Assembly (NCBI RefSeq): GCF_019279795.1
Contig: NC_056743.1
Span: forward strand, 624,824,248-624,888,247
DNA length: 64,000 nt
Direction: 5' to 3'
Origin: Protopterus annectens
Lineage: Eukaryota > Chordata > Ceratodontiformes > Protopteridae
Position 1 is the stretch's first letter. Every line of letters begins with the position of its first letter. The position numbers and the translations under genes are program-made. The notes beneath the pieces were generated by a model. That model had not been told where the DNA came from. It saw nothing but the letters and a program-made list of their open reading frames with translations, and did not search any database. Positions 46,690-57,640 of the stretch are shown here, piece after piece.

Positions 46690-48079
46690 GTAAGACACTT
46701 TTATATTTATATTGTATAACATTTTGTTTGATACTCCATTGCTATTTCTCTCAAATATTTTTTTTTCATTATTAATTTTTTTTCATAATAGGAAATACTC
46801 CATTGCTGTTTCTGACAGCTACAGGATTCTACCTGCAGTTATCCGAAATTGAGATTTATACATGTCTTGTATTTGTACCCTTTTCAACTCCATTTTAATC
46901 ACTCTGCTCTAGTTCAGTACTTTGCAATCTGTCTTCAGATCATTACAAGCCTAGCCAATAACTAGCAGTCAGAAACAAATCCTGTACCTTGTATTTTGTG
47001 ATGTTAAGACCTTAACCATTGCGCAACCCCCCATTCATCTGAAGCTGTTCTGTATACTAGATGAGAAACTGATTTCTCCCCATCCTCATTCCATTGTCTT
47101 AGATTGTAGTTGAGGTGTTTGTAGTGCTCACACATAGGGAAAAAGTGATGAGCCCTTTTGCTTGTGCAGCAGTTCAGAATGCTGGGTGTTCTGTTTGGGT
47201 TGTGCTGAGTTGGAGAAGCTGCTCCTGGATTTCCCATGTTTCTCCTCTGCCTAGATCTTCAAGTACAGTTTGTGTATGTTGGGATCACTGTACTCCTCTC
47301 CTCTAGGGGTCAAGTTCCTCTAAATCCTCCTCCTCCTTCCCTTGGGAGAAGCAGGGCAGTTTAAGTAAGTCTCAATTAGGGACACACTTGCTGTTGGAGT
47401 CACCTTTTTAGGGCCTGTTCCAGGTTCTTCCCAAAGGATTCCAAGGCTGCTGCCTTGGACCTGTCAACAGCAGCCTAAACTTTGTATGATTCTTTCCTAC
47501 CCACTGCTTGTGTGCTGGACAGTGAGAACAGAGCTCCACCCAAACTTCTGCCATTTTTGGTAGTGGTAACATATTTGTTACTTGTGTTTTTCTAGTTGTT
47601 GGCCACAAGTTAGCCCTTGCAGTACAGTAGAGTCCATGAGTCTGTTTACAGCAGATAGATTATAACGGCTGATTAGTGTACTTTGTACATAATTTGCATT
47701 GGTTCCAAGCACACAACTCTTTGTCTTGCCCACCTTGACACTATTTTAAGAAGTCCAAAAAAGTATTTTGCAATATGACCTTTGTAAAATTACTTGCCTT
47801 CTCAGATGTTTACCGTGGTATGAGTCCTTTTGACAGGGAAAGGAGACTGCACCAGAACTCAGGTGAATGTATCCTCCTCTGAAATTTTGGACACCAGGAC
47901 TGCCCTTGTACTAGTAATGGAGAGAGAGGCAGCTCCTAAATATTTTATCACATGCATGGGGGTCCCCTCAAATTATTTACAGTATGATCCCAGTTATTCT
48001 GACCAGGAGTAATATTAAATTATTGACTATGGGATGAGTAAGGTCAGTCTGACAGTAAATAGGATAGGTTAATTCAAAC
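46690..48079. other. rnf5 intron, no firm feature
   Basis: Unique DNA. On the minus strand near 47035, gttgcgcaatggttaaggtc resembles a tRNA A box, possibly an old SINE head, but no B box is evident. No exon is recognised. Confidence 0.45.
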
Positions 48080-48150
48080 ACAAAATTGCCTAGGCTTAAA
48101 ATGGCCCACATAGGCAGGTAGCCTAGTACTTACCTACATGCCTATGAACT
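48080..48150 (+). mobile_element. CR1-like LINE 3' tail fragment
   Basis: About 70 bp (gcctaggcttaaaatggccc...agcctagtacttacctac...cctatgaac) matching the extreme 3' tail of copies B, C and E. It is a severely 5'-truncated insertion. Confidence 0.78.
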
Positions 48151-48845
48151 TCGTGGTTCTCCAGCATCGGGTCACCAGTCTTTTTGCTTCAAACTCCTCA
48201 GTGTACATGAACCTGTCCCTGTCTCCCCACCCTCTGCTTCTTGAGCTATTGAAAAGTTTAGGTATTGTGGACTCTATAGTGTTCACAAGGATCAGCAAGT
48301 TCACCATGATGATCTAATCCCTCTTGCCCAAGAAAATGGTTTGAGTGCCTTTCAGCAACTCTTTACATTATGGGAATCCGGTCCCCTAATTTTACCCTCT
48401 CTTAAGCCATTAAACACGGAAGGTCCCCTTTGTCACTTATACGGTTGATTTTGATTTATTGGCAGCTGCACACACTGCCTCCTCCCTCAATGTTGCCTGG
48501 AACATAATCCTTTAATGAACTAGTGTGAGTATGCTCACTGTTTGCAGACCTGCGTCTCTCTTATGTGGTCTTCCTTACACTGGAAACTGCTGCTGACAGT
48601 ACGGAACCCTTGGCATCAGCCTTGCCTGGCATCATCTCATCCTGCTATCAAACCCAAGCTGTGTAGGTGTGAAGCCTGTGTTAGTATCACTTCTAAAGCT
48701 AGCATTGACCCTATGTTCATTTTCCATCTGTAATCCTTTTCACTAGTTTTCTGTGTATAGAGCCATCTGTTCTTCATCATATACCTTGTTTTTCCCATTT
48801 ACTATGTGAAGTCTGGGTGTAGTGTTAGTTGTTGCCGTTTGTCAG
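48151..48845. other. Unassigned DNA before DIRS copy 3
   Basis: Pyrimidine-rich, with protein-like but broken reading (for example LLELLKSLGIVDSIVFTRIS near 48240). I cannot place it in a family. Confidence 0.35.
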
Positions 48846-49027
48846 ATGTTCATCGTGCATACAGCTGCAGTCATAACAGATGGGTTATCCTGCCGTCAGG
48901 CGGGTCCTCGGTCGGCTGAATTCCAAAGTCTAGGTCTGGCGTCAGTTGTCGTCGCTTCTTCCCTGACGTCAATGTGGCAGGGGTATAAAAGAACCAGCCG
49001 ACGCCATTTTCTCCAGTCTTTCTTGCC
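48846..49027 (+). repeat. DIRS copy 3 left inverted terminal repeat
   Basis: Outer 12 bp atgttcatcgtg are complementary to the left half of the internal complementary region. The block from cagctgcagtcataacagat to ttcttgcc pairs with the right repeat with few mismatches. Confidence 0.93.
48964..49015 (+). promoter_or_regulatory. DIRS copy 3 left core promoter
   Basis: CRE palindrome TGACGTCA (48964-48971), TATAAAAG (48984-48991) and initiator tcCAGTct with A at 49015, exactly 31 bp from the first T of TATA. This is a textbook RNA polymerase II spacing. The gag ATG is 144 bp further on. CREB/ATF binding is inferred from the motif only. Confidence 0.75.
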
Positions 49028-49158
49028 GTGCAGTGCCCGAACCAGAAGCAGTTCGCAAGTGCCGGTCGGCCAGCTCCTGAGATTTACGAAAATTTTTCAG
49101 CCGAAGTCTTCTTGAAAGCTAAGTACCCCGTTGGGGAAACTTTTCTTGTCTCAGACCG

Positions 49159-50941
49159 ATGTCAGACAAAGTTAATAATTGCATTTCTTGTGGGAAGCAA
49201 ATACCGCATAAGGATTTCCATTCCTTCTGCATTCCTTGCTTAGGCCCAGACCACGATGTCTCGGCCTGTCGTTTTTGTGCTAGATTCAACAAACGCACTA
49301 TTAAGCGTCGGGCGGAGTTCGCCCAACACTATTTTGGTAAAAAATTTAATTACATTATGTCGTCGGATACTCCGACTCCAGTTTTGAGTAAAAGACGCAA
49401 AGATAAGGACCGGCATACGAGGTCCGCAACTTCTACCGACACTACGCTAAAGCCGGCTACAGGTGCTCCGGTTCTCAGCGAGGCGCCTACGCAGCCCCTG
49501 AGTACCGATGACTCTTCTTTAGCGGTGTCTTCTGTGCCCGAGGTCGCAGGCTCCTCGGCCCCCACTCCGACTACAGATACCGACGCCACTCTTGGCGGGG
49601 AAACTCAGAATTTAGACAGACCTGCCACCTCTCAAGGTGTCTTCAGGCGCCTTCCTCTTTTTCCATTAAGGCTTTCACAAAATCTAAAGCAGCCATGAAA
49701 ACTAAAAGACAAGTTCCACAGAGCCCCTCTCAAGGCCCCATGCCTAAAAAACAGATGCTCAAAATGGCAGAGGATTTTATTACTCTTATCAGGGGTTCTC
49801 AACCACCCTCGGACAAAAGGCCCAGACTGGAGGAAGACTACCCTTCCTCAGACCAATCCTCTATTACCTCAGAACATTCTGAGGACCAGGAATATTCATA
49901 TTCCCCTTTTGAAGATTCTGATGCTGAGGAGTCATTTCCCTCGGTCTCCCCCCCTGAGGACTATTCTTTTGGGGAAACCTTACATACCTTGAGGGAACAC
50001 TTTCACTGGGAAGACCAAGATTACTCAGATTCCAAGAAAAGGCTCAGGGATTTTCTCTTGCTTCCTCAGCACAGGCCTCTGGCTGTCCCTCCTGTTTTGG
50101 ATATATTAGATGATGTGTACACAGAAGCCAGCCTCAACCCAGATTCTTTACCCCCAGCTCCAGTTAAGCCTGACAGGTATTACCGGGTTCCTGATTCATA
50201 CCAATTCCTATACAAAAGCCATGCTGCTGACCCAAAAACTATTTCACAGGGTCCCAAGGGAATTAAGGCCTCTACTGCCAAAAACCCATTACCTTCAGAG
50301 AGGGATTCCAGAGCTTTAGAAAGGTGGGGAAAAGGGTATACACCTCGGCCACTTTAACCATGAGGGCATTAAACTGTCAGTTCCATATGTTAAAGTATCA
50401 ACAGTTTTTGTTATCTCAGTTGAAAAGCAAAATGACACAACCTGAACAACCAGGTTTAAAGGAGTTACAGGATTTGTTGCATAGAGCAGAGCAAGTGGGT
50501 AAACATACCTTGCAATGTGGTTTTGATGCTTTAGAGGCCTCATGTAGAGCTGCTGTTACAGGATCTGTCATACGTAGACATGCTTGGCTCAAAGAGCAAA
50601 CCTTACCAGATCATGTCAAAGCTAAATTACTAGATGCACCTCTTCAAAAAGATGTATTGTTTGATGTTAAAGCTGAGGAGGTACTAAAGAAAATGGAGGA
50701 AAAGGCAAAATCAATGCAAACAGTGAAAGATTTCCTACAGGTACAGCCTCCACGTTTCAGCAGAAACTGGCCTTCAAAAAATTGGTCCTTTCCAGCTACG
50801 GACAGACCTCAAAGAGGTAGATACAGGTGCCCGAGGGGTAGAGGGCAATCTCAAGGATCATTTAGAGCCAGACAATGGCAAGCACCTACACCAAGAGGTG
50901 GAGAAGATAGATCACAGCCATTCAGAAAGCAGACACAATGA
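49159..50941 (+). pseudogene. DIRS gag, copy 3
   Basis: Frames: 49159-49698, 49695-50357, 50324-50941, so two small frameshifts (near 49690 and 50330). The N-terminal module has NCISCGKQIPHKDFHSFC, IPCLGPDHD and ACRFCARF: six or more Cys plus His spaced like a zinc-binding fold. Then a Ser/Thr/Pro-rich stretch, an acidic stretch (SEHSEDQEYSYSPFEDSDAE) and the conserved core (SLPPAPVKPDRYYRVPD, CGFDALEASCRAAVTGS, LPDHVKAKLLDAPL). The tail is basic and rich in Arg, Gly and Gln (GRYRCPRGRGQSQGSFRARQ), fit for nucleic-acid binding. The core corresponds to the domain captured in vertebrate LAP2-alpha. Confidence 0.9.
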
Positions 50942-52735
50942 CTTTCCCCTTTGCATGCCAAGCAAAGCTTTAATGGCAGCACCTTTAGGCGGAAAACTGG
51001 CATTATTTTCAAAAAAATTGGCATATTGTCACAAAAGACAAATGGATCCTGGACATTATAGACAGAGGCTACAGATTCCACTTTCACACCCTTCCAAAAA
51101 TGAGAGGCATGCCAAACCTGCCACAAAATCAAAGGGCAGAGGCACAAAAACAAATTTCAGCTCTCATGGACATGAAAGCTATTCAAGAGGTACCTGCAAA
51201 AGAACAGGGTCAAGGTTTTTATTCCAGACTAGTCCTAATACCAAGGAAGGACAAAGATTGGAGACCTATTTTGGACCTATCCATCCTAAACACATATTTA
51301 CTCGTACCAAAATTCAAGATGCTCACATTACAGCAGCTTCTTCCCATGCTGGGCAAGGAGTCTTGGCTGGTAACATTGGACCTCAAGGAGGCATACCTGC
51401 ATGTCCCTATCAGACAAGATTGCAGAAGATACCTCAGATTTCTTGCAGGTTCAACCCATTATCAATTCTCTGCATTGCCCTTTGGCTTATCTACTGTGCC
51501 CAGAGTGTTTACGAAATGCCTGGCATCAGTAATTGCCTTCTGCAGACTTCAAGGGATACAAATATACCCATATCTGGATGACTGCCTGATCCAAGCGGAC
51601 AGCAAGCACATACTTCTGAAACACCTGGCCTTTGTAATAAAATTGTTGAACTTTCTGGGATACACGGTCAACAAAAAGAAATCAAAACTAATACCCTCTC
51701 AAGCAATAATTTTCCTGGGTGCCAGCTTGAATACAAACACCCAGATGGCCTACCTCACGCTAGAGAAGCAAGGGCAACTATCTCAATACTTCAGAAAAAT
51801 GGCAACCTTCACCAGGCTGACTGCAAGGAAAGTCCTGCAGGCTCTGGGATTCATGGCATCTTGCATCCTACTGATCCCATATGCAAAGCTGCATATGAGG
51901 AAACTTCAATGGTACCTAAAAAACTTGTGGTCTCAACACAGCCACAGTTTGGAAACAATTATACCACTCATTCCATGTCTTCAAAAGGAATTTCTGTGGT
52001 GGGCTCAAGCATGCCAAAGTAACATAGGTCTCCCTTTCTGCATGCCTCAAGCAAACCAAATCATCACAACAGACGCCTCGGATTACGCCTGGGGGGCGCA
52101 CATGCAGTGCATTCAGGGCAAATGGTCCCAAAGAGAAGCACCTACACATCAATCAAAAGGAAATACTAGCAGTACAAAATGCAGTTATGGCCTTCAAAGA
52201 CCTACTGCATCCAGGCCAGCTATTGATAAGGACAGACAACACCACAGTGATGTGGTACATAAACAAACAGGGAGGAACTCATTCATACCCCCTGTGCAGA
52301 CTAGCCATGTCCCTTTGGAACATGGCTCTGGAATTGCAAATCCAACTTCAAGCACAATTCCTGCCAGGGAAGGAAAACACGCTGGCAGACAACCTCAGCA
52401 GAAATATGACAGATCCACACGAATGGAAGTTGCATCCTCAAGTTTTCGCAAAGATAATTCAGGCATGGGGACGGCCAGACATAGATCTCTTTGCTACCCA
52501 CAAAAATTACCAACTGAAAAAATTTTGTTCAAGGACCTATCATCCACAGGCCTGGAAAGTGGACGCACTTTCTTTCAGTTGGACAACATTGACAGTCTAT
52601 GCCTTTCCACCTCTTCCTCTGCTGCCCAAAGTTCTTTTAAAAGCCAGAGCAGAGAGGCCAAAGATGATTCTCATTGCTCCAGACTGGCCAAGACAACACT
52701 GGTATCCACTCCTGAAGAGCCAGACGCACCCCCCC
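50935..52735 (+). pseudogene. DIRS reverse transcriptase-RNase H, copy 3
   Basis: The frame opens with THNDFPL at the gag end, shifts by one base near 51010 in an A7 run, then stays open through the RT: RPILDLSILNTYLLVP, TLDLKEAYLHVPI (motif A), SALPFGLSTVPRVF and YPYLDDCLIQAD (motif C, intact YLDD), GYTVNKKKSKLIPS. RNase H begins with TTDASDYAWGAH. After a frameshift near 52130 it continues with LIRTDNTTVMWYINKQGG and LPGKENTLADNLSR, then LIAPDWPRQHWYPLL. A C12 run (52729-52740) puts this frame in line with the recombinase. Confidence 0.92.
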
Positions 52736-52740
52736 CCCCC

Positions 52741-53891
52741 GGATCCTGCCTCTAGTGCCTCTTCTGTTGACCCAACACAGCTTCAAAACTCTTCACAGTC
52801 AGCTAAAAACCCTCAATCTAGCCGCATGGAGGATTCCTTGATTTCCCAACAGACCCTCCTCTCCAAGGAGGTGCAGGATGTCATCTTGGAGGCCAGAAGA
52901 CCTTCAACTAGAAAAGCCTACTCCGCCAAATGGAAACGGTTTTGTGCCTGGAATCAGAAAAAGGGCCAGAATCCTTGGGTTCTAAATTTACCTCAAATAT
53001 TACAGTACCTAGCTGAGATGCTAAACAGTGGACTTTCCTTCTCCTCCATCAAGATCCATGCTTCAGCCATTTCTGCACAATACAACACTGATCCTCCTTT
53101 ATTCTCTCATCCTCTCTTAAGACAGTTCCTCAGAGGGGCTAAGAATATAAAACCCCCAAGGAAACCACCAGTACCTGCTTGGGACCTCAACTTCATTTTA
53201 GAAAAACTGACCCTGCCTCCATTTGAGCCAGCTGCCTCCAACAGAACTACAATATTTGTCATGGAAAACAGCCTTCCTTCTGGCTATCACCTCAGCACGC
53301 AGGGTTTCGGAGCTACAAGCCCTCATGGCGGTGCAACCTTTCATCATTTTCCATCAGGACAGAGTTTCCTTATGAACCAACCCTTCCTTTATGCCAAAGG
53401 TAGTATCCAGTGTATCCAGTGTAGCCTTGAATCAGACTATACACTTACCTACCTTTTATCCTAACCCACAAAACAAAGGGGAAAGGCTACTACATTCCTA
53501 GGACATTCACAGACAACTTCGTTATTATTTGGACAGGACAAAGCCATTCAGAAAATCAGAGCAACTCTTTGTGTCCTATGCTACAGGTGCTCAAGGAAAG
53601 GCTATTTCCAAACAGACAATCTCAAAATGGATAGCCCACTGCATACGCTTTTGTTACTCATTTCATGGAAAAACTGTACCTACAAGCATCAGATCTCACT
53701 CCACAAGGGCCACAGCTACCTCTGCAGCTTTCCTCAGGGGGGTTCCTACCAAGGATATTTTGGAAGCAGCCACTTGGAGTTCTGTGCACACCTTCTCCAA
53801 GCACTATTACCTTCCACTTTACTCTAAATCTAGAGCGGGCTTTGCCACAGCAGTATTGCAGGGCATCCTTGCTCCTCCTAGTTCCACTTAG
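52741..53891 (+). pseudogene. DIRS tyrosine recombinase, copy 3
   Basis: The SAM-like domain (LSKEVQDVILEARRPSTRKAY, then SFSSIKIHASAISAQYN) is open to 53235. A 1-bp insertion near 53239 shifts the frame, in which SARRVSELQALM (first catalytic Arg) can be read. TGA near 53373 and TAG near 53501 follow, with a 9-bp duplication near 53402. From 53529 the frame is clean: YLDRTKPFRKSEQLF, HSTRATATSAAFLRG (His-x-x-Arg) and ATWSSVHTFSKHYYLP with the nucleophile Tyr region, ending at 53891. Unlike copy 1, no separate ATG with GCCACC is present here. Confidence 0.9.
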
Positions 53892-53931
53892 TGCCTACCA
53901 CCCCTTTTTAGCTTTGGGATTCTACCCATCT

Positions 53932-54030
53932 GTTATGACTGCAGCTGTATGCACGATGAACATAGTACAGTTTTGTACCTACCATAAATGTAGATGTTCG
54001 AGTGCTAATACAGCTGCAGTCCAGGTTTCC
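53932..54030. repeat. DIRS copy 3 internal complementary region
   Basis: Centre gcacgatgaacat/agtacagttttgtac at 53963/53964, exactly complementary to the left end (atgttcatcgtgc) and the right end (gtacaaaactgtact). It begins 40 bp after the recombinase stop. Confidence 0.93.
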
Positions 54031-54201
54031 CTCCCTCCATCCCCTCTTGGGACAGGCCTTATGACAAACACCTCCTCATACAACCGGAGTGGGGTATTCT
54101 TTATGGTGTATTTGCTTGCAAACTACTGTCTTTTTGATATTTCATTGCATTATTACATGAGTTTATGTTTTGCCTTCCTTCTGGGGGCACCTGACATCTG
54201 G

Positions 54202-54427
54202 GGCAAGAAAAACTGAAGAAAATGGCATTGGCTGGTTCTTTTATACCCCTGCCGCACTGACCTGCCGCACTGACGTCAGGGAAGAAGCGACGACAACCGA
54301 CGCCGGACCTAGACTTTGGAATTCGGCCGACCGAGGACCCACCTGACGGCAGGATAACCCATCTGTTATGACTGCAGCTGTGTTAGCACTCGAACATGTA
54401 CATTTATGGTAGGTACAAAACTGTACT
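54202..54427 (-). repeat. DIRS copy 3 right inverted terminal repeat
   Basis: Inverted partner of 48846-49027. It carries a 14-bp duplication (ctgccgcactgac twice, near 54249-54276) that moves its CRE away from the TATA. Confidence 0.93.
54214..54278 (-). promoter_or_regulatory. DIRS copy 3 right (antisense) core promoter
   Basis: Minus strand: TGACGTCA (54271-54278), TATAAAAG (54245 down to 54238) and CAGT with A at 54214, again exactly 31 bp. It faces inwards and would transcribe antisense through the internal complementary region and recombinase. Confidence 0.65.
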
Positions 54428-54439
54428 TTCAGCACCACT

Positions 54440-54915
54440 CTCCTACCTTCCTCAACAGTCATGCCTGACTGTTGCAAGTATTCTCTCGCACAGTTCTTCC
54501 ATCTCTTTTTCGGATGTCCTTGTTTCCTCTTGCCTTCATCCTATCTCTCCCGCAAATCTTCACTAAATCATCTTCTGCTTTTCTGCACATGTGCCCAACC
54601 AACCATACTCTGTTCTCTCTGAATTTTGTTTGCTACTGGGGTTTGGCTTCTGCTCTCATGTCATCATTACTTAGTCTGTCCCACATCTCATCTCCATCAG
54701 CTCTAGTTTCCTGAGCTACTCTTCATTCGCTGCCCAGGTTTCTGTGTCATACTGCGGTACTGGTTGTACCATCAGTTTGTACATCTTACTTCAGCTTCTT
54801 TAGCATTCTTCTGTTGTACATGACCCCTGACACTCTGTGCCATTTGGCTGCAGCTAGCATTCTTCTGTTGTACACAACCTCCAACACTCTGTGCAAGTTC
54901 ACTTCCAGATCTTTA
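54440..54915 (-). mobile_element. RTE LINE 3' fragment
   Basis: The minus strand reads KMYKLMVQPVPQYDTETWAA (54790 downwards), LRKLELMEMRCGTD, YGWLGTCAEK and EKEMEELCERILATV: the end of the RTE RT and its C-terminal region. It lies about 13 bp from the right end of DIRS copy 3 and contains a 54-bp duplication (54801-54908). Confidence 0.78.
54801..54908. repeat. 54-bp tandem duplication in RTE fragment
   Basis: Units 54801-54854 and 54855-54908 (tagcattcttctgttgtaca...) have diverged at several sites. Confidence 0.9.
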
Positions 54916-55239
54916 GCCTAGTCTTTGTTGGCCTTAAAGCCGCCTCTGACCTCTGCTTACAGCTGATTGCAGCTGCCAGTGATTTATGCTGTGGACTAAC
55001 TCCTTCACTGGGGATGACTTGCAATCTGTGATTCTACCATAGTGCCCTTTCTTTGCTAACAAGAAGTCTACCTGAGGAATCCCATGAAATGTTATGTGAT
55101 ATTGCCCTGCCCTTCTAGGTGAAATCATCAAGAGGATGAATCTGCTGATCTGCTTACAGTAGCCTTGAATACAGTGCATGGGAGGCTGGTTGTTTGAGTT
55201 AGCCCTGGCATGAAAAATTGTTACCAAGGACCAGTTGGT
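54916..55239. other. Intronic DNA, no feature recognised
   Basis: Nothing recognised with confidence. The RTE fragment or the following DIRS relic may extend into it. Confidence 0.4.
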
Positions 55240-57640
55240 TCTGAGTGGTCACAGTCGGCCAGGTCTTAAGGCTATCATATGGCTACAGGAAGAAACTCTG
55301 TTAAGAGATCAAACCTTTTTACAGTAGATTTGTTGGCAAGTTTAGACCAGACTGTACTGCTGAAAGGGCAGTACAGTCATCTGGAACAGGGATGACGTTC
55401 TGCCCCCCCCCTCCCCCGAAGGAGGAAAAAACTATTTGCATTCCATAGAGAACCACAGTGTCTTCATCCAGTTATCTGGTTCCAGATTTTGACTTTCTAG
55501 CAGCAGCTGGGATACCTCATGACCTGCTGTAATTTTAACTGGAATAATATTATAGCTAGGGTGACAAACTCAGGTATGTACTTGTTCAGGATGGTATATA
55601 TCTGACTGTCCTACAGTAAGGAGGAGCTCATGCAGGCCATCCAGGATGTCCTTTTGGGGGTCAGAAAGGATGGTTCTTTGATCATACCCCAGGACCTGTT
55701 TGAGGACCTCCAAAACAAGAGCTATACCTTCACAAATCCATGCCACAGTTGGCTCCTGTGTTTTTCTCTAGGCTAAACCAACTCATGAGAAAGACGACTT
55801 AAAGATTGAGAAGGGTGCCATTAGTGCAAAGGCCTTTTCCCCTCTATTGGTGTGCAGTTGCATACTTTCTAATTTTGGCTGGTCCTGTTCACAGAGAGGC
55901 CCTGTAAGGCCCATGTCCTTGCCAAGTTTCTCATCTGAAATGTGAGCCCTTGTAATTTCAGTTCCTGAAACTGTGGATAGTAAAGTTAAACTCCAGTAGA
56001 AATACAATGACTTTTAAATTTGCTGTAATGCCATTAAAGCATTTATGCAAGGGACAGTTTTGCCTTTTGCACCCCCTTCTAAACTTGATCACTGTGCCTC
56101 AAAGTAGGGTGAATACTGAATGCTACAGCAACAAGATGGAGTTGGTGTGTGTTTTTGATATTTAAACTATCTGTAGTGATGGCTGCCAGTGACATGTTGT
56201 GCCTTGAGGTGGTTGAGGGCCATTTTGAGGTCAGACAGACCAAGTTGCATGGTCACCAGTAGAAGCCAGTTTGCCTTTCCAGGCCTTTCTGGATTCCTTT
56301 CCACATAGTGCAGTTATCTTTCACTATAGTAGTATGGCTGTTGTCTGTAGACCAGCAGACCAGAAAGGGAGAATGTATTCCTATCCCCTTTGAGAAGCCT
56401 TGAGAGTTATGGATTGAGTCATGTTGGCACAACACTTTTTGACAGCTGCGACATTCTGCCAGCTAAATGAGTACTCCAAGAAAACCTCAGCCATTATCTA
56501 TTGATGCCACATGACTGATATTTCATTATATCAGTAATCTGCCTACTGTTCTGACTGGGGGGGGGATACCTTGCTGTGACTTGTGTTCCACTATCCCCAA
56601 GTGCAGCAGCTATTTTTTTTCTCATCCTCCTCCTCCTGAAAGAGGGGTCCAGTGATGCTGTGGTCCATACTTGGTTTCCAGGACTTCCTTACAGATTTCC
56701 TCTCTTTCCACTTATTTTGAAATGTGCATGGAAAGCCAAGTATATAAGACCAGGATCATTCCCATGCCCTTGTTTTGACCATGATAGTTTCATTCCATGT
56801 GTTGCTTCTTTATCTATTGGATCAACCTTTCCATCAGAGATCCTTCTAACTCACACATCCAGCAGACCTCACTAGGACCTTTGCTTCATATATCTAACAT
56901 GGAGGAATATTTCCAGGATGACACCTACTCTGCTGGAGTTATGAAAATGATTTCATTTGTCCAGAGACTCTGTGCAGGAAAGACATAAGAATAATGGGAG
57001 TAAGTTTCCTGTATGGACCACTTCTAATGGACTAGATCCCTTTATTATGCCTGTATGTTGGCTATTTTTGATTATCTGCCATATTTAGGTTCTTGTACCA
57101 TTAAGGTGCACTTAGCAGTTATTTCCAGTTTTTAACGGTATTTTTTAATTCCTCTAGCATCTTTAAAGATTTGCAAAGCCTTTCTCGGTAGGCACTTTCT
57201 TACTATGCTTTCACTTTGAGGAGCCTATTCATCACTGGGATTGATTGATCATTGAAAATCTAACTGTACCCACCTCTTGAGCCAGTCACTAGAGCATGCT
57301 CTAGATTGTCTTGAAAAACGCACCTTTATTAGGAGTCGCTTCAGCTGGGAGGATATCCATGTTGTACACTTTGGACATCAGTCTCTGTTTTTTCATTGGA
57401 ATATTATGTCCTTCTGTATTGACCATTCTTTAACCCTGTGGTAGCCACTGAAACAAAATTTTAAGGTAGTTTGTAAGTTTTGCTTAGATTCCTTCTGGAG
57501 AGTATCTCTTGTGTAGGCAGTTGAGATTTTTTTTAATTGGACAGGACTAAATCAGTAAGAAATTATAATCAACTTGTTTCCTAAGGTCTTGATTTTGATA
57601 TGGTTTGCAGAATGTGGTATGTTTTGCTATTTGTAGTATA
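55240..57640 (+). mobile_element. Degraded relic of a distant DIRS lineage
   Basis: Fragments fit DIRS order: WLQEETLLRDQTF (55287-55325; like the LKEQTL segment of gag), and a recombinase near the end with YLGSCTIKVHLAVISSF (57082-57130; like FSSIKIHASAISA), LLGVASAGRIS (57330-57360; like AITSARRVS) and LDRTKSVRNYNQLVS (57537-57581; like LDRTKPFRKSEQLF). The RT and RNase H are missing or unreadable. The lineage resembles the copy at 58235 more than copies 1 to 3. Confidence 0.5.

Larger units (their letters stand above)
48846..54427 (+). mobile_element. DIRS-type retrotransposon, copy 3 (best preserved)
   Basis: 5582 bp from ATGTTC to TGTACT. Left inverted repeat 48846-49027, gag 49159-50941, RT-RNase H about 50935-52735, recombinase about 52800-53891, internal complementary region 53932-54030 and right inverted repeat 54202-54427. 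It is a different subfamily from copies 1 and 2 (outer repeat cataacagatggg against catcacatttggg). The left and right repeats are still nearly identical, so it is young, yet every gene carries at least one frameshift or stop. Confidence 0.94.

Noticed and set aside
50938..50941. ATGA overlap between the gag stop and an ATG in DIRS copy 3, as a pol start
   Set aside because: That ATG frame meets TAA after 11 codons, and in all copies the homologous pol reading (HND...) uses a different frame across this point.
52135..52755. C-terminal third of the 551-codon frame 51100-52755
   Set aside because: After about 52130 this frame no longer matches RNase H; the true reading continues in the next frame. 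The tail is a shadow.
56576..56875. 99-codon frame with a hydrophobic start, as a membrane protein gene
   Set aside because: It lies inside the decayed DIRS relic, has no homologous features, and hydrophobicity comes from a pyrimidine-rich stretch.
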